A stretch of 43,426 nucleotides of DNA from an uncultured Kiritimatiellota bacterium (GTDB lineage: Bacteria > Verrucomicrobiota > Kiritimatiellia > RFP12 > UBA1067). The DNA is taken from the NCBI GenBank assembly GCA_934635385.1, contig CAKTZI010000031.1, positions 1-43,426 on the forward strand, written 5' to 3'. The position numbers and the translations under genes are program-made. This document shows, in pieces, positions 9,040 through 16,942 of this stretch. Within the stretch, counting starts at the first letter, position 1. Every line of letters starts with the position of its first letter. The notes under the pieces were generated by a model, which ran no database searches, had not been told where the DNA came from, and saw nothing but the letters and a program-made list of their open reading frames with translations.

Positions 9040-10275
9040 CGCCAGGCGAAAGCCGTTATCCGCACTGGCTGTATTCGGATCACGGGAACCGCGATAGGCC
9101 GCACGGCAGGGCTTGGAGGTGGAGTTGAAGCTGCCGCCGCGACGAACGCGCAACGTTCCCTCGTCCTCGTTCACGGCGCCGTTGCGCGACGTGATGTCGG
9201 CCTTGTACCAGTCGCGACACCACTCCCACACGTTGCCGTGCATGTCATAGAGGCCCCAGGCGTTCGGCGCATACGTGCCGACAATGGACGGCCCGTTCTC
9301 CGGCCCGACCGAGGTGCTGGGATAGGTGTAGCTTCCGTTCTCGCCTTTCACCTGACCGCCATTGTAGATGACGCGGCCCAACCGTGCCAAGTTGGCGTCT
9401 TCGCCGTCCGTCAGAATCGCCGAGCCATCGCCCCAGTAGCCGGAGCCGTTCCCTGCGCGGCAGGCGAACTCCCACTGGGCTTCCGACGGCAGGACAAACG
9501 AAAGCCCCGTCTTCGTGTTGAGCTGATTCAGGAACGTGTCCGCGATTTCGTTGTAGGTGACGCTGCTCGCCGGGCGCATCGTCCCCTCGACCGCGAAGTC
9601 GAACTTCTTCGTCTGGAACCGCAGGTACTGCGCCTGCGTGACCGGGAAGACGCCGATGTAGTAGTTCGCATCGAGCGTGACGTCATGCGGAGCTTCGCTT
9701 CCGCCGTCGCGACCGAGTTCGCTCTCCGCGCTGCCCATTGTCCACGTCACGCCCTTGGCGGGGATCTTGCGCAGGACGAGCTTCGTCGTGCGGTAGTCGG
9801 GATTCGCCAGCAGTCCGCCCGGCAGACAGCCTTCGGACGGATAGTACGTCTCGGAGTTCGCCGTCGCCGAATCCGCGAGATTGACGACCATGTAGTCCGG
9901 CGGATTGTCGAGCGACCACGCCGTCACGACCGCCCTCGCGGCATCGACCTTGTGTCCGCGCCACGACTGGTCGGGACGCCACGTGATCGTGCGGCTGCCG
10001 ACCTCCACCTTCTTCCAGACGTCACCCGTCGCGAAGCGGATGTTCTCGCCGCCGATCGAGACCCAGTCCGCCTCGTCCGTCGTCGCCGCGCCCGTCCTGT
10101 TCGTCTGGACGTCCAGCGTCACGACAGCCGGGGCGTTCGCGAGCGTGTAGCTGATCGTCACGCGCCGGCTGTTGGGCTTCTGATCCATCGTCACGCCCGA
10201 AACTTCGGGCACCGGATCCGCCGTCGCGGCGGAAACGGCCGCACTCGCGGCCAGCATGATCATCAGTTTCTTCAT
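9019..10275 (-). CDS. secreted SUMF1/FGE-sulfatase-domain protein
   Basis: A 418-residue protein with a signal peptide (MKKLMIMLAASAAVSAATA). An N-terminal beta-sandwich-like region (~25-165) is followed by a SUMF1/formylglycine-generating-enzyme fold (~170-415). It shows the family landmarks WTMGSAESE, FPVTQAQYLRF, LPSEAQWEFACRAG, GLYDMHGNVWEWC, RRGGSF and NGFRLA. True aerobic formylglycine-generating enzymes use a pair of cysteines in the C-terminal part; here only one is seen near KPCRAAYR, so oxidation of sulfatases is doubtful and a binding or structural role is more likely. AGGAG lies 7 bases before the ATG. It follows the small secreted peptide gene by 92 bp, probably in one operon. 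Confidence 0.8.
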   Translation of the reverse strand: MKKLMIMLAASAAVSAATADPVPEVSGVTMDQKPNSRRVTISYTLANAPAVVTLDVQTNRTGAATTDEADWVSIGGENIRFATGDVWKKVEVGSRTITWRPDQSWRGHKVDAARAVVTAWSLDNPPDYMVVNLADSATANSETYYPSEGCLPGGLLANPDYRTTKLVLRKIPAKGVTWTMGSAESELGRDGGSEAPHDVTLDANYYIGVFPVTQAQYLRFQTKKFDFAVEGTMRPASSVTYNEIADTFLNQLNTKTGLSFVLPSEAQWEFACRAGNGSGYWGDGSAILTDGEDANLARLGRVIYNGGQVKGENGSYTYPSTSVGPENGPSIVGTYAPNAWGLYDMHGNVWEWCRDWYKADITSRNGAVNEDEGTLRVRRGGSFNSTSKPCRAAYRGSRDPNTASADNGFRLALPIAAE

Positions 10276-10367
10276 GGCTTTTCTCCTGTGTTGTTGTTTG
10301 CTGGATGCCGGACGGAATCCGTGCCCGCCCGTTCCAAGATTCGCGTGTTCTGTGATTGATGTTCTCC

Positions 10368-10640
10368 CTATCGAATGATCAGGGCGCAGCCGCCCGGCGT
10401 GAAGTCGAAGGCCGTCGCCACCGACACGTCCGACGTCCGGTCGCGCGCCTCCAGCGGCGCGGCGGCGGCAGCGGCCGCCAACGTGCCGGCGTTCAGGGCG
10501 ACGGCGGCGGACGTCCCGGACGCCGAACCGGCCTTCGCGACCTGCGTCACGTCACCCGACGTGATGCAGCTGGTCGCGGCGCACACGGCCTGAGCGGCCA
10601 TCGCCGCGCCGAGTGCAATGATGCGTGTCTTTCCGTTCAT
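10368..10640 (-). CDS. small secreted alanine-rich protein ending in LIIR
   Basis: A 90-residue protein of unknown function. ATG at 10640 was chosen because GGAGGAAACGG precedes it and a signal peptide (MNGKTRIIALGAAMAAQAVC, cleavage near AVCA) starts there. An open frame continues upstream through a G11 tract without a stop. The mature part is Ala/Ser/Thr-rich with two early cysteines (TSCITSG) and no known domain. Its end, FDFTPGGCALIIR, resembles the ends of the passenger-like protein at 19577 (GVCVIIR) and the large beta-helix protein at 39267 (GLVFVIR). It is the first gene behind the long shared leader and probably co-transcribed with the SUMF1-domain gene. Confidence 0.6.
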   Translation of the reverse strand: MNGKTRIIALGAAMAAQAVCAATSCITSGDVTQVAKAGSASGTSAAVALNAGTLAAAAAAAPLEARDRTSDVSVATAFDFTPGGCALIIR

Positions 10641-10716
10641 TTTTCCGTTTCCTCCTTGTGTGGGGTTTTCCGACAAAGGCAAAAGCGCACCCGACGCGAC
10701 ACGCTCGCGCGTCGCG

Positions 10717-10956
10717 TCTACGGCCTCTCCAAGGCTTCCTGGGGCGTTGCTAAAAAGTGGGGGGGGGGGTATTAGGATTGCGTACGCGCGCACAGGCGGC
10801 CCTCCGCCGCGTCTGCGGCGCAAGGCTTTGGCCGAATCTCTCCCTTGTTGTGCGCATCGTCAAAATCCCTCTTTTTCCAGATGGCGAGTAGTATAGCAAA
10901 TTTTTTGCAGCAGGTGATTCTCATTCACGCAAAAAATTTGCACTCCATTTGCGCAA
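10717..10956 (-). promoter_or_regulatory. shared promoter/leader element, copy A
   Basis: On the minus strand a 67-bp block (10890-10956) begins TTGCGCAAAT, contains ATGAGAA, and ends in TTTGCTATACT. By eye it aligns without gaps at about 79% with 26293-26359. Downstream, both copies share GACGATGCGCA, GCAGACGCGGCGGAGGGC, a C11 run (G11 on plus) and a small hairpin. Here the hairpin is GCCTT-GGA-GAGGC; in copy B it is GCCTC-GGA-GAGGC. It provides a ~245-nt leader for the small secreted protein gene. Confidence 0.65.
10759..10769. repeat. G11 homopolymer, tract A
   Basis: Eleven consecutive G (C on the transcribed strand) lie in the leader of the small secreted protein gene. Loss of one base would fuse the ATG at 10857 in frame to the gene start at 10640, with no stop between. 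Confidence 0.8.
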
Positions 10957-11054
10957 GCAGGAAAAGAGAACGGCGGGGGAGAATGTAGCCACGAATCTTC
11001 ACGAATCGGCACGAATTGAGGTGGGGTGCCTGCGACGTCCATTGAGGAGCCTAC

Positions 11055-11228
11055 GGCGTTTAACACGGAGGAGACGGAGGGAGGGAGACACGGAGAAGGG
11101 GGGGGGGGTAGACAGGATTGACAAGATTGACAGGATTGAAGGCGACGGGGCGGGTCCGTCAAATCCTGTAAATCCTGTCAAAAAAAACTCCGTGCCTCTC
11201 AAACTCCGTCATCTCCGCGTTAAGCGCC
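11055..11228. repeat. nested inverted repeat with G11 tract and GACAGGATT words
   Basis: The outer arms, 11055-11079 and 11204-11228, are 25-bp reverse complements with four mismatches. Inside lie a G11 tract (11098-11108), three GACA(G/A)GATT words at 11111-11139, and their inverted counterparts (AAATCCTGT twice) at 11159-11180. This occupies most of the gene-free stretch 10957-11366; no credible ORF, tRNA or terminator was seen there. ACAGGATT-type repeats occur between genes in many bacteria; the role is unknown. Confidence 0.6.
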
Positions 11229-11280
11229 GCAGGCCTCTCCGTGTTCAGCGACAGCAACCTCTCCTCCTTCACGCTCCCGT

Positions 11281-11342
11281 CAACCTTCCAAACCTTCGCC
11301 AAACCCTCCAAACCTTCCAAACTCCCCAAACCTTCCAAGCCC
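11281..11342. repeat. degenerate CCAAACCTT minisatellite
   Basis: About seven imperfect 8-10 bp units built on CCAAACCTT fill this stretch directly downstream of the GspI-like gene. Frames read as repetitive peptides but no start with a Shine-Dalgarno is present, so it is treated as non-coding. Confidence 0.6.
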
Positions 11343-11366
11343 TTCACCATGCAAGTTAAGGTGTCG

Positions 11367-11819
11367 TCACTCCGGCTTGCGCCAGAGGGTGACGTAACTC
11401 TCCTGCTCCTTCTTGCCGCGTCCCTGTCCGCGCTGCCCCCACGTGACGGTGATGCGCACGCGGTAGAGGTTGTTCATGCGCTTCGCGTCGTCGTCCGACG
11501 GGTTCTTGTCAAGATTCTCCCGTTCCCACGTGAAGCCGTGGAACTTGTCCTGCTGCTCGCGCGTCAGGCGTTCCTCCGAGACGAGATCCCACAGTTCCGT
11601 CGCCCGCGTCTCGCGGATGTCGAGGTCGTCCTCGTCCGTCACCTCTTCGAGCGGATACGCCATCTCGCCCAAGTCCATCACCTCCTGCGCGGTCTCGAGC
11701 TCGGTCTGCGAGAGCATCATCTTCTGCGACTGCGACATCGACATGAGGATGCCCGTCAGCCCGAAGCCGAGGATGATCGACGCCAAGAGGACTTCCAGGA
11801 GCGTGAAGCCGGCCTTCAT
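11367..11819 (-). CDS. type II secretion/type IV pilin-like minor pseudopilin (GspI/PilV-like)
   Basis: A 150-residue protein opening with the prepilin cleavage and N-methylation motif: Lys-Ala-Gly followed by FTLLEVLLASIIL, with Glu at +5 of the mature protein and a hydrophobic helix to about residue 26. The remainder is a hydrophilic globular part ending RVRITVTWGQ...ESYVTLWR, as in GspI/PilV-type proteins whose C-terminal half ends in an antiparallel sheet. Its ATG overlaps the stop of the upstream pseudopilin by 4 bp (ATGA). It should be processed by a prepilin peptidase encoded elsewhere and contribute to the pseudopilus tip. Exact subunit identity is inferred. Confidence 0.75.
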   Translation of the reverse strand: MKAGFTLLEVLLASIILGFGLTGILMSMSQSQKMMLSQTELETAQEVMDLGEMAYPLEEVTDEDDLDIRETRATELWDLVSEERLTREQQDKFHGFTWERENLDKNPSDDDAKRMNNLYRVRITVTWGQRGQGRGKKEQESYVTLWRKPE

Positions 11820-12667
11820 TCGTCGTCCTCCCGTCCGTCGCCCGACAGGACTTTCGCCGCGCCGAAGCGGTCGATGCGGATGGACAGCCCGCTTTCGGGC
11901 GTCTGCCCGTCCGCGTAGACCCAGACCTGATGCGGATCGACGCGCCCGTTCGTTTCCCAGACGACGGAGACGGGCTCCTGACGCTCGGCGGCCTTTGCGC
12001 CCTTCTTCTGCGCGTCGTCCGCTGATTTCGTGTCGCTCGCGCCGTCGGCGGACTTCGCCTCGGCACGGCGAGCGTCCTTGAACTTGCCGAGCAGGTAGTC
12101 GACGTTCGAGAAGACCGAGAGGCGCGGCTTGTGGCCGTCGCTCGTCGCACCAGCCTCGTCTTCGCCCATGACGACCTTCAGCCGCATGCCCTTCACGACA
12201 TCCTCCTTGATCGGCGCGAACAGGACGTCCTCAACGAGCGAGCCGCCGTCGTCCGCCGGCTTCGCGTCAGCCGCCGCCTGTCCGTCGCGTACGCCCGCCT
12301 TTCCGGGGGCGGCGACCTCCGACTTCAGCGGCGCGAGCGGTTCGCCCGCCAGCGTCCGGATCTTGGATCGGTCAACGCCCACCGTGAACAGCCTGGCGGA
12401 CGTCACCTCGATCTTCGCCATCGCCTCGCCGTCGACCTCGTCCGTCGAATAGGTGATGATGACGGGCTTCTGCGAGACGAGGGCCTGCGAGCGCGCGTGA
12501 CGGATCGCCGCGAAGATGTCGCGCGTCGCGCCCTTCACGCGCGCGGCGCCCTGCCCCGCCCGCACGCTGACGACGCCGACGCCCGCCATCGCGCAGATGA
12601 TCGCGACGATCACCAGCAGCTCGATGAGCGTGAACGCCCGCCGTCTCGCCTTCTGCCTTTTCCTCAT
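11816..12667 (-). CDS. GspH-like pseudopilin with long charged insertion
   Basis: A 283-residue prepilin-type protein. After a basic leader (RKRQKARRR) comes AFTLIELLVIVAIICAMAG, the N-methylation motif with Glu+5 and a transmembrane helix. ARVKGATRDIFAAIRHARSQA is the usual GspH segment following the helix. Residues ~100-245 are Asp/Ala/Lys-rich and low-complexity, making the protein much longer than typical GspH (~170). The C-terminal part (SVVWETNGRVDPHQVWVYADG) returns to a GspH-like ending. ATG at 12667 lies 8 bp after TATACT with no Shine-Dalgarno, so the mRNA is probably leaderless; the TTG at 12685 would lie upstream of the expected transcript start. It is the first gene of a two-gene operon. 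Confidence 0.75.
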   Translation of the reverse strand: MRKRQKARRRAFTLIELLVIVAIICAMAGVGVVSVRAGQGAARVKGATRDIFAAIRHARSQALVSQKPVIITYSTDEVDGEAMAKIEVTSARLFTVGVDRSKIRTLAGEPLAPLKSEVAAPGKAGVRDGQAAADAKPADDGGSLVEDVLFAPIKEDVVKGMRLKVVMGEDEAGATSDGHKPRLSVFSNVDYLLGKFKDARRAEAKSADGASDTKSADDAQKKGAKAAERQEPVSVVWETNGRVDPHQVWVYADGQTPESGLSIRIDRFGAAKVLSGDGREDDE

Positions 12668-12675
12668 GGACGGAT

Positions 12676-12684
12676 AGTATAGCA
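12676..12684 (-). promoter_or_regulatory. extended -10 promoter, gspH-like gene
   Basis: TGCTATACT on the minus strand, with the last T 8 bp before the ATG at 12667. No Shine-Dalgarno fits between, so a leaderless or nearly leaderless transcript is likely. Confidence 0.6.
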
Positions 12685-12730
12685 AATCCGCATGCGACTT
12701 TGGTGACGTACGCGGTGCCGGACATGAACA

Positions 12731-12793
12731 AGCCCCCTCGCGGTAGCGAAGGGGCTCGGCGGCTTCCCAGATGGAAGCCCGCGTTCATGCGGG
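12731..12793 (-). terminator. tandem hairpins after the GGGtGRT gene
   Basis: Three hairpins follow the stop codon. In order of transcription they are CCCGC/GCGGG (12778-12793), GGCTTCC/GGAAGCC (12761-12779) and an 11-position stem with one mismatch (12731-12756, AGCCCC outermost), then TTGTTC. The first two overlap and are alternatives. The last is the best intrinsic terminator. Confidence 0.6.
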
Positions 12794-12798
12794 AGCCT

Positions 12799-13860
12799 TT
12801 ACTTCTTGAAGCTCTCCTCGACGGCCACGGCCACCGCGACGGTCGCGCCGACCATCGGGTTGTTGCCCATGCCGATGAGGCCCATCATCTCGACGTGCGC
12901 CGGGACGGACGAGCTGCCCGCGAACTGCGCGTCGGAGTGCATGCGGCCCATCGTGTCCGTCATGCCGTAGCTGGACGGGCCGGCGGCCATGTTGTCCGGG
13001 TGGAGGGTGCGGCCCGTGCCGCCGCCCGAGGCGACGGAGAAGTACTTGCGCCCGTTCTCCCAGCACCACTTCTTGTAGGTGCCGGCGACCGGATGCTGGA
13101 AGCGCGTCGGGTTCGTGGAGTTGCCCGTGATCGACACGCCGACGTTCTCGGCCTGCATGATCGCGACGCCCTCCGGCACGTTGTCCGCGCCGTAGCACTT
13201 GACGGCCGCGCGCGGCCCCTTCGAGAACGCCTTCTCCTCGACGACGCGCAGCTTCTCCTTCTTGTTGTCGAAGGTCGTCTTCACGTAGGTGAAGCCGTTG
13301 ATGCGCGAGATGATGTACGCCGCGTCCTTGCCGAGGCCGTTCAGGATGACGCGCAGGTTCGTCTTGCGCACCTTGTTCGCGTTGAGGGCGATCTTGATCG
13401 CGCCCTCCGCCGCCGCGAACGACTCGTGGCCCGCGAGGAACGCGAAGCACTCCGTCGCGTCGTCCAGGAGCATCGCGCCGAGGTTGCCGTGGCCGAGGCC
13501 GACCCTGCGGTTCTCCGCGACCGAGCCGGGGATGCAGAACGCCTGGAGGCCGACGCCGATCTCCGCCGCCGCGTCCTTCGCCTTCGTGCAGCCCTTCTTG
13601 ATCGCCATCGCCGCGCCGACCGTGTAGGCCCACTTCGCGTTCTCGAAGCAGATCGGCTGCGTCTCCTCGACGATCTTGTAGGGGTCGAAGCCCGCCTTCT
13701 TGCAGATCTCGGCGCATTCCTCGATCGACTTGATGCCGTAGGGCTTCAGCGCGGCGAGAATCTTCGCCTCGCGGCGCTCGTAGCCCTCGAACAGCTTCTC
13801 GTCGGTCTTCTTGGCGGCGGCCTTAGCGACCGGCTTCGCACACTTCTTGTTGCATGCCAT
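12799..13860 (-). CDS. GGGtGRT family protein
   Basis: A 353-residue protein recognised by the SGGGTGRTLHP signature (residues ~270-280) that names the GGGtGRT family, whose biochemical role is not established. Other landmarks are a Lys/Ala/Cys-rich start (ACNKKCAKP), ICKKAGFDPY, and repeated Gly-rich helices near the end. The start is ATG at 13860, with AGGAG 9 bases upstream; a TTG two codons earlier is too close to that site. It lies 21 bp downstream of a NifU/IscU-like scaffold gene, a pairing that I know from other anaerobes, which suggests a role in iron-sulfur or metal-centre biology. Tandem hairpins follow it. No membrane segment or signal peptide is seen, so it is likely cytoplasmic. 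Confidence 0.8.
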   Translation of the reverse strand: MACNKKCAKPVAKAAAKKTDEKLFEGYERREAKILAALKPYGIKSIEECAEICKKAGFDPYKIVEETQPICFENAKWAYTVGAAMAIKKGCTKAKDAAAEIGVGLQAFCIPGSVAENRRVGLGHGNLGAMLLDDATECFAFLAGHESFAAAEGAIKIALNANKVRKTNLRVILNGLGKDAAYIISRINGFTYVKTTFDNKKEKLRVVEEKAFSKGPRAAVKCYGADNVPEGVAIMQAENVGVSITGNSTNPTRFQHPVAGTYKKWCWENGRKYFSVASGGGTGRTLHPDNMAAGPSSYGMTDTMGRMHSDAQFAGSSSVPAHVEMMGLIGMGNNPMVGATVAVAVAVEESFKK

Positions 13861-13881
13861 TTTCAAAGTCTCCTTTCGCGA

Positions 13882-14574
13882 TTACTCTTTCCGCGGGTCG
13901 ATGTACTTCGCCGCGCCCTCGAACTGGCCGTAGTGGCCCTTCGCCTTCTCCCACGCCTCGTTCGGGGTGAGGCCCTTCTTGATGAAGTCGGTCATCTTGC
14001 CGAGCGAGACGAACTCGTAGCCGATCACCTCGCCGTCCTTGTTGAGGGCCATCTGCGTGCAGTAGCCTTCGGTCATCTCGAGGTAGCGCGGGCCTTTCGC
14101 CTTCGTCGCGTACATCGTGCCGACCATCGAGCGGAGGCCCTTGCCGAGGTCTTCGAGGCCGGCGCCGATCACGAGGCCGCCGTCGGAGAACGCGCTCTGC
14201 GTGCGCCCGTAGACGATCTGGAGGAAGAGCTCGCGCATCGCCGTGTTGATCGCGTCGCACACGAGGTCGGTGTTGAGGGCTTCGAGAATCGTCTTGCCGA
14301 CGAGGATCTCGGCGGCCATCGCGGCCGAGTGCGTCATGCCCGAACAGCCGACCGTCTCGACGAGCGCCTCTTCGATGACGCCGTTCTTGACGTTCAGCGA
14401 GAGCTTGCACGCGCCCTGCTGCGGCGCGCACCAGCCGACGCCGTGCGTGTAGCCGCTGATGTCCTTGATCTGCTTGGCCTGCACCCATTTTCCCTCTTCG
14501 GGAATCGGCGCGGGACCGTGGTTGCACCCCTTCATGAGCGGGCACTGATGTTCGACTTCTGTCGAGTAGACCAT
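13882..14574 (-). CDS. iron-sulfur cluster assembly scaffold-like protein (NifU_N/IscU fold)
   Basis: A 230-residue protein related to the IscU/NifU N-terminal scaffold: residues ~49-110 align with the CAPxxGxCKLSL-ETVGCSG-LVC arrangement, giving Cys49, Cys56, Cys77 and Cys106, plus Cys11 and Cys17 near the start. In canonical IscU the first loop carries Cys-Gly-Asp; here that Asp position is Ala and the cysteines are displaced, so cluster chemistry may differ. It is longer than IscU (~128) by a C-terminal region. AAGGAGA lies 7 bases before the ATG, and the promoter begins just past the pta stop. It is co-transcribed with the GGGtGRT gene. Assembly or storage of Fe-S clusters for that partner is an inference. 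Confidence 0.75.
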   Translation of the reverse strand: MVYSTEVEHQCPLMKGCNHGPAPIPEEGKWVQAKQIKDISGYTHGVGWCAPQQGACKLSLNVKNGVIEEALVETVGCSGMTHSAAMAAEILVGKTILEALNTDLVCDAINTAMRELFLQIVYGRTQSAFSDGGLVIGAGLEDLGKGLRSMVGTMYATKAKGPRYLEMTEGYCTQMALNKDGEVIGYEFVSLGKMTDFIKKGLTPNEAWEKAKGHYGQFEGAAKYIDPRKE

Positions 14575-14611
14575 TGTGTGTCTCCTTGGTGGTTGGTTAA
14601 ATATTGTGCGT

Positions 14612-14620
14612 ATTATACCA
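14612..14620 (-). promoter_or_regulatory. extended -10 promoter, scaffold/GGGtGRT operon
   Basis: TGGTATAAT on the minus strand starts 4 bp after the pta stop codon. Unlike the leaderless units, this transcript has a ~30-nt leader with AAGGAGA before the ATG at 14574. Confidence 0.65.
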
Positions 14621-14624
14621 AATT

Positions 14625-15617
14625 TCAGCCCGCCTGTACGGCGGTCATCGCAACGGTGTTGACGATGTCGTCCGCCGAGCAGCCGCGCGAGAGGTCGTTG
14701 CACGGCTTGGCGAGTCCCTGCAACACGGCGAAGCAGTTCGCGCCGCCGATACGCTGCGTGAGCTTGTAGCCGATGTTGCCGGCCTGCAGATCGGGGAAGA
14801 CGAGCACGTTGGCGCGTCCGCCGACGGGGCTGCCCTTCGCCTTCAGCGCCGCGACTTCGGGCACGAGCGCCGCGTCAAGCTGGAGTTCGCCGTCGAGCAG
14901 GAGGTCCGGTGCAAGCGTGTGCGCAAGCGCCGTCGCCTCGCGCACCTTGTCGACGAGCGCGTGCTGCGCGCTGCCCTTCGTCGAGAACGAGAGGAGCGCG
15001 ACGCGCGGCTCGGAGATGCCGCAGAGCGTCCGCGCCGTCTCCGCCGCCGCGACGGCGATGTTCGCGAGCTCCTCGGCGTTCGGACACGGGTTCACGACGC
15101 AGTCCGCGAAGACGAGAAGGCCGTCCTCGCCCAGCTCCCGGTTCGGACACTCCATCAGGAAACTGGACGAGACGAGCTTCATGCCCGGCTTCGTCTTGAT
15201 GATCTGCAGCGCGGGGCGCAGCATGTCGCCCGTCGAGTGGACGGCGCCCGACACGAGGCCGTCCGCATCGCCCGCCTTGACCATCATGATGCCGAAGTAC
15301 ATCGGGTCGGCGACGAGCGCCGCCGCCTTCTCCGACGTCACGCCCTTCGCCTTGCGCAGTTCGTAGAGGGCCTGCGCATAGGCGGCCGCCCGCGCGTCCG
15401 TCGCCGGATCGACGAGCGTGACGCCCGCGAGATCGACGCCCTTCTCCGCCGCGACGGCGCGAATCCTGTCGGGGTTGCCGAGCAGGATCGGCTTCGCCAG
15501 ACCTTCCTTGACGATGCACGCGGCCGCCGCGACCGTGCGCGGCTCGTCGCCCTCCGGCAGCACGATCGTCTTCACGTTCGCCCGCGCCTTGTTCCGAATC
15601 GTTTCAATCAGGTTCAT
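14625..15617 (-). CDS. pta: phosphate acetyltransferase
   Basis: Interconverts acetyl-CoA and acetyl phosphate in the cytoplasm, feeding acetate formation and substrate-level ATP synthesis by acetate kinase (not in this window). The 330-residue protein matches the short, single-domain Pta form throughout: KTIVLPEGDEPRT at the start, GLVSGAVHSTGDMLRPALQIIKT in the middle, SSSFLMECPN, FADCVVNPCPNAEELA, SFSTKGSAQH, and NVLVFPDLQAGNIGYKLTQRI at the end. ATG at 15617 was chosen; GGAGG lies 11 bases upstream. It follows metY by 46 bp and closes a three-gene operon headed by the small membrane protein. The link of Pta with MetY is unusual, though O-acetylhomoserine use by MetY releases acetate. Confidence 0.93.
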   Translation of the reverse strand: MNLIETIRNKARANVKTIVLPEGDEPRTVAAAACIVKEGLAKPILLGNPDRIRAVAAEKGVDLAGVTLVDPATDARAAAYAQALYELRKAKGVTSEKAAALVADPMYFGIMMVKAGDADGLVSGAVHSTGDMLRPALQIIKTKPGMKLVSSSFLMECPNRELGEDGLLVFADCVVNPCPNAEELANIAVAAAETARTLCGISEPRVALLSFSTKGSAQHALVDKVREATALAHTLAPDLLLDGELQLDAALVPEVAALKAKGSPVGGRANVLVFPDLQAGNIGYKLTQRIGGANCFAVLQGLAKPCNDLSRGCSADDIVNTVAMTAVQAG

Positions 15618-15663
15618 GGTTTTCGAATCCTCCAATAAGTCTGGTTTCTGCACGCGGCCTCGC

Positions 15664-16941
15664 TCACTTGATTTTCTTCAGCGCCTGGTCGAGGTCGGCG
15701 ATGAGGTCGTCCGGATCCTCCAGCCCGACCGAGAGGCGGATGAGGTCCGGCGGGATGCCGGCGGCCTTGAGCTGCTCGTCGGTGAGCTGGCGGTGCGTGT
15801 GCGACGCCGGGTGCAGCACGCAGCTCCAGGCGTCGGCGACGTGCGTGACGATGCCGATCACCTTCAGCGCGTCCATGAACTTCACGGCCGCCGCGCGTCC
15901 GCCCCTGACGCCGAACGTCAGCACGCCGCAGGGCGCGGGGCCGTCGAACTGCCTCTTGAGGAGCCTGTGGTACGGCGAGTCCTTCAGACCCGCGAAGCTG
16001 ACCCACGCGACCTTCTTCTGCGCCTGGAGCCACGTCGCGACCTTCAGCGCGCTCTCCGCGTGGCGGCGGATGCGCACGTGCAGGGACTCGAGGCCGAGGT
16101 TCACGAGGAAGGCGTTGAACGGCGACGGGATCGCGCCGTAGTCGCGCATCAGGTGCGCCGTGCACTTCGTGATGTAGGCGAGCTTGCCGAACGCCTTCAC
16201 GTAGCTGAGGCCGTGGTACGAGGCGTCCGGCTCGACGAGGCCGGGGAACCTGTCCGCGTGCGCCGCCCAGTCGAAGTTGCCCGAATCGACGACGCAGCCG
16301 CCGACCTGCGCGGAGTGTCCGTCCATGTACTTCGTCGTCGCGTGCGTGACGATGTCGCAGCCGAATGCGAACGGACGGCACAGGATCGGCGTCGGGAACG
16401 TGTTGTCGACGATGAGCGGCACGCCGTTCCTGTGCGCGATCTTCGCGAACTTCGCGATGTCGAGGATCGCCCCCGACGGGTTCGAGACCGTCTCGCCGAA
16501 GACGCACTTCGTGTTCGGGCGGAACGCCTTCTGGATCGTCTTCGCGTCCGCGTCCGGGTCGACGAACGTGTAGTCGACGCCCATCTGCCGCAGGGAGACG
16601 TTGAAGAGGTTGAACGTGCCGCCGTAGATCTGGGCGGACGCGACGACGTGGTCGCCCGCCTGGCAGATGTTGCGGACGGCGAAGAAGTTCGCCGCCTGGC
16701 CGGAGCTCGTCAGGATTGCCGCGACGCCGCCTTCGAGCGCGGCGATCTTCTTCGCCACCGCGTCGTTCGTCGGGTTCGCGAGGCGCGTGTAGAAGTAGCC
16801 GGACGCCTTCAGGTCGAAGAGGTCGGCCATGTGTTCGGAGGTGTCGTAGCGGAAGGTCGTCGTCTGGTAGATCGGGACCTGGCGGGCCTCGCCGCACTTC
16901 GGCGACCAGCCGCCCTGAACGCACAACGTGTCGATTTTCAT
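15664..16941 (-). CDS. metY: O-acetylhomoserine sulfhydrylase (MetY-type, PLP-dependent)
   Basis: Makes homocysteine (or methionine precursors) from O-acetylhomoserine and sulfide in the cytoplasm. The 425-residue length and motifs fit the Cys/Met metabolism PLP family, MetY branch: TLCVQGGWSP at the start, PIYQTTTF, FYTRLANPTND, SSGQAANF, GGTFNLF, the PLP-binding lysine in HATTKYMDGHS, and HPASHTHRQL near the end followed by IRLSVGLEDPDDLIADL. The ATG lies one base after the stop of the upstream 92-residue membrane protein gene and has only a weak Shine-Dalgarno, so translation is probably coupled to that gene. Pta follows 46 bp later. Confidence 0.93.
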   Translation of the reverse strand: MKIDTLCVQGGWSPKCGEARQVPIYQTTTFRYDTSEHMADLFDLKASGYFYTRLANPTNDAVAKKIAALEGGVAAILTSSGQAANFFAVRNICQAGDHVVASAQIYGGTFNLFNVSLRQMGVDYTFVDPDADAKTIQKAFRPNTKCVFGETVSNPSGAILDIAKFAKIAHRNGVPLIVDNTFPTPILCRPFAFGCDIVTHATTKYMDGHSAQVGGCVVDSGNFDWAAHADRFPGLVEPDASYHGLSYVKAFGKLAYITKCTAHLMRDYGAIPSPFNAFLVNLGLESLHVRIRRHAESALKVATWLQAQKKVAWVSFAGLKDSPYHRLLKRQFDGPAPCGVLTFGVRGGRAAAVKFMDALKVIGIVTHVADAWSCVLHPASHTHRQLTDEQLKAAGIPPDLIRLSVGLEDPDDLIADLDQALKKIK

Positions 16942-16942
16942 T

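Noticed and set aside
10957..11366. CRISPR array or tRNA in the repeat-rich gap
   Set aside because: Repeats are short, degenerate and without equal unique spacers; no cloverleaf was found.
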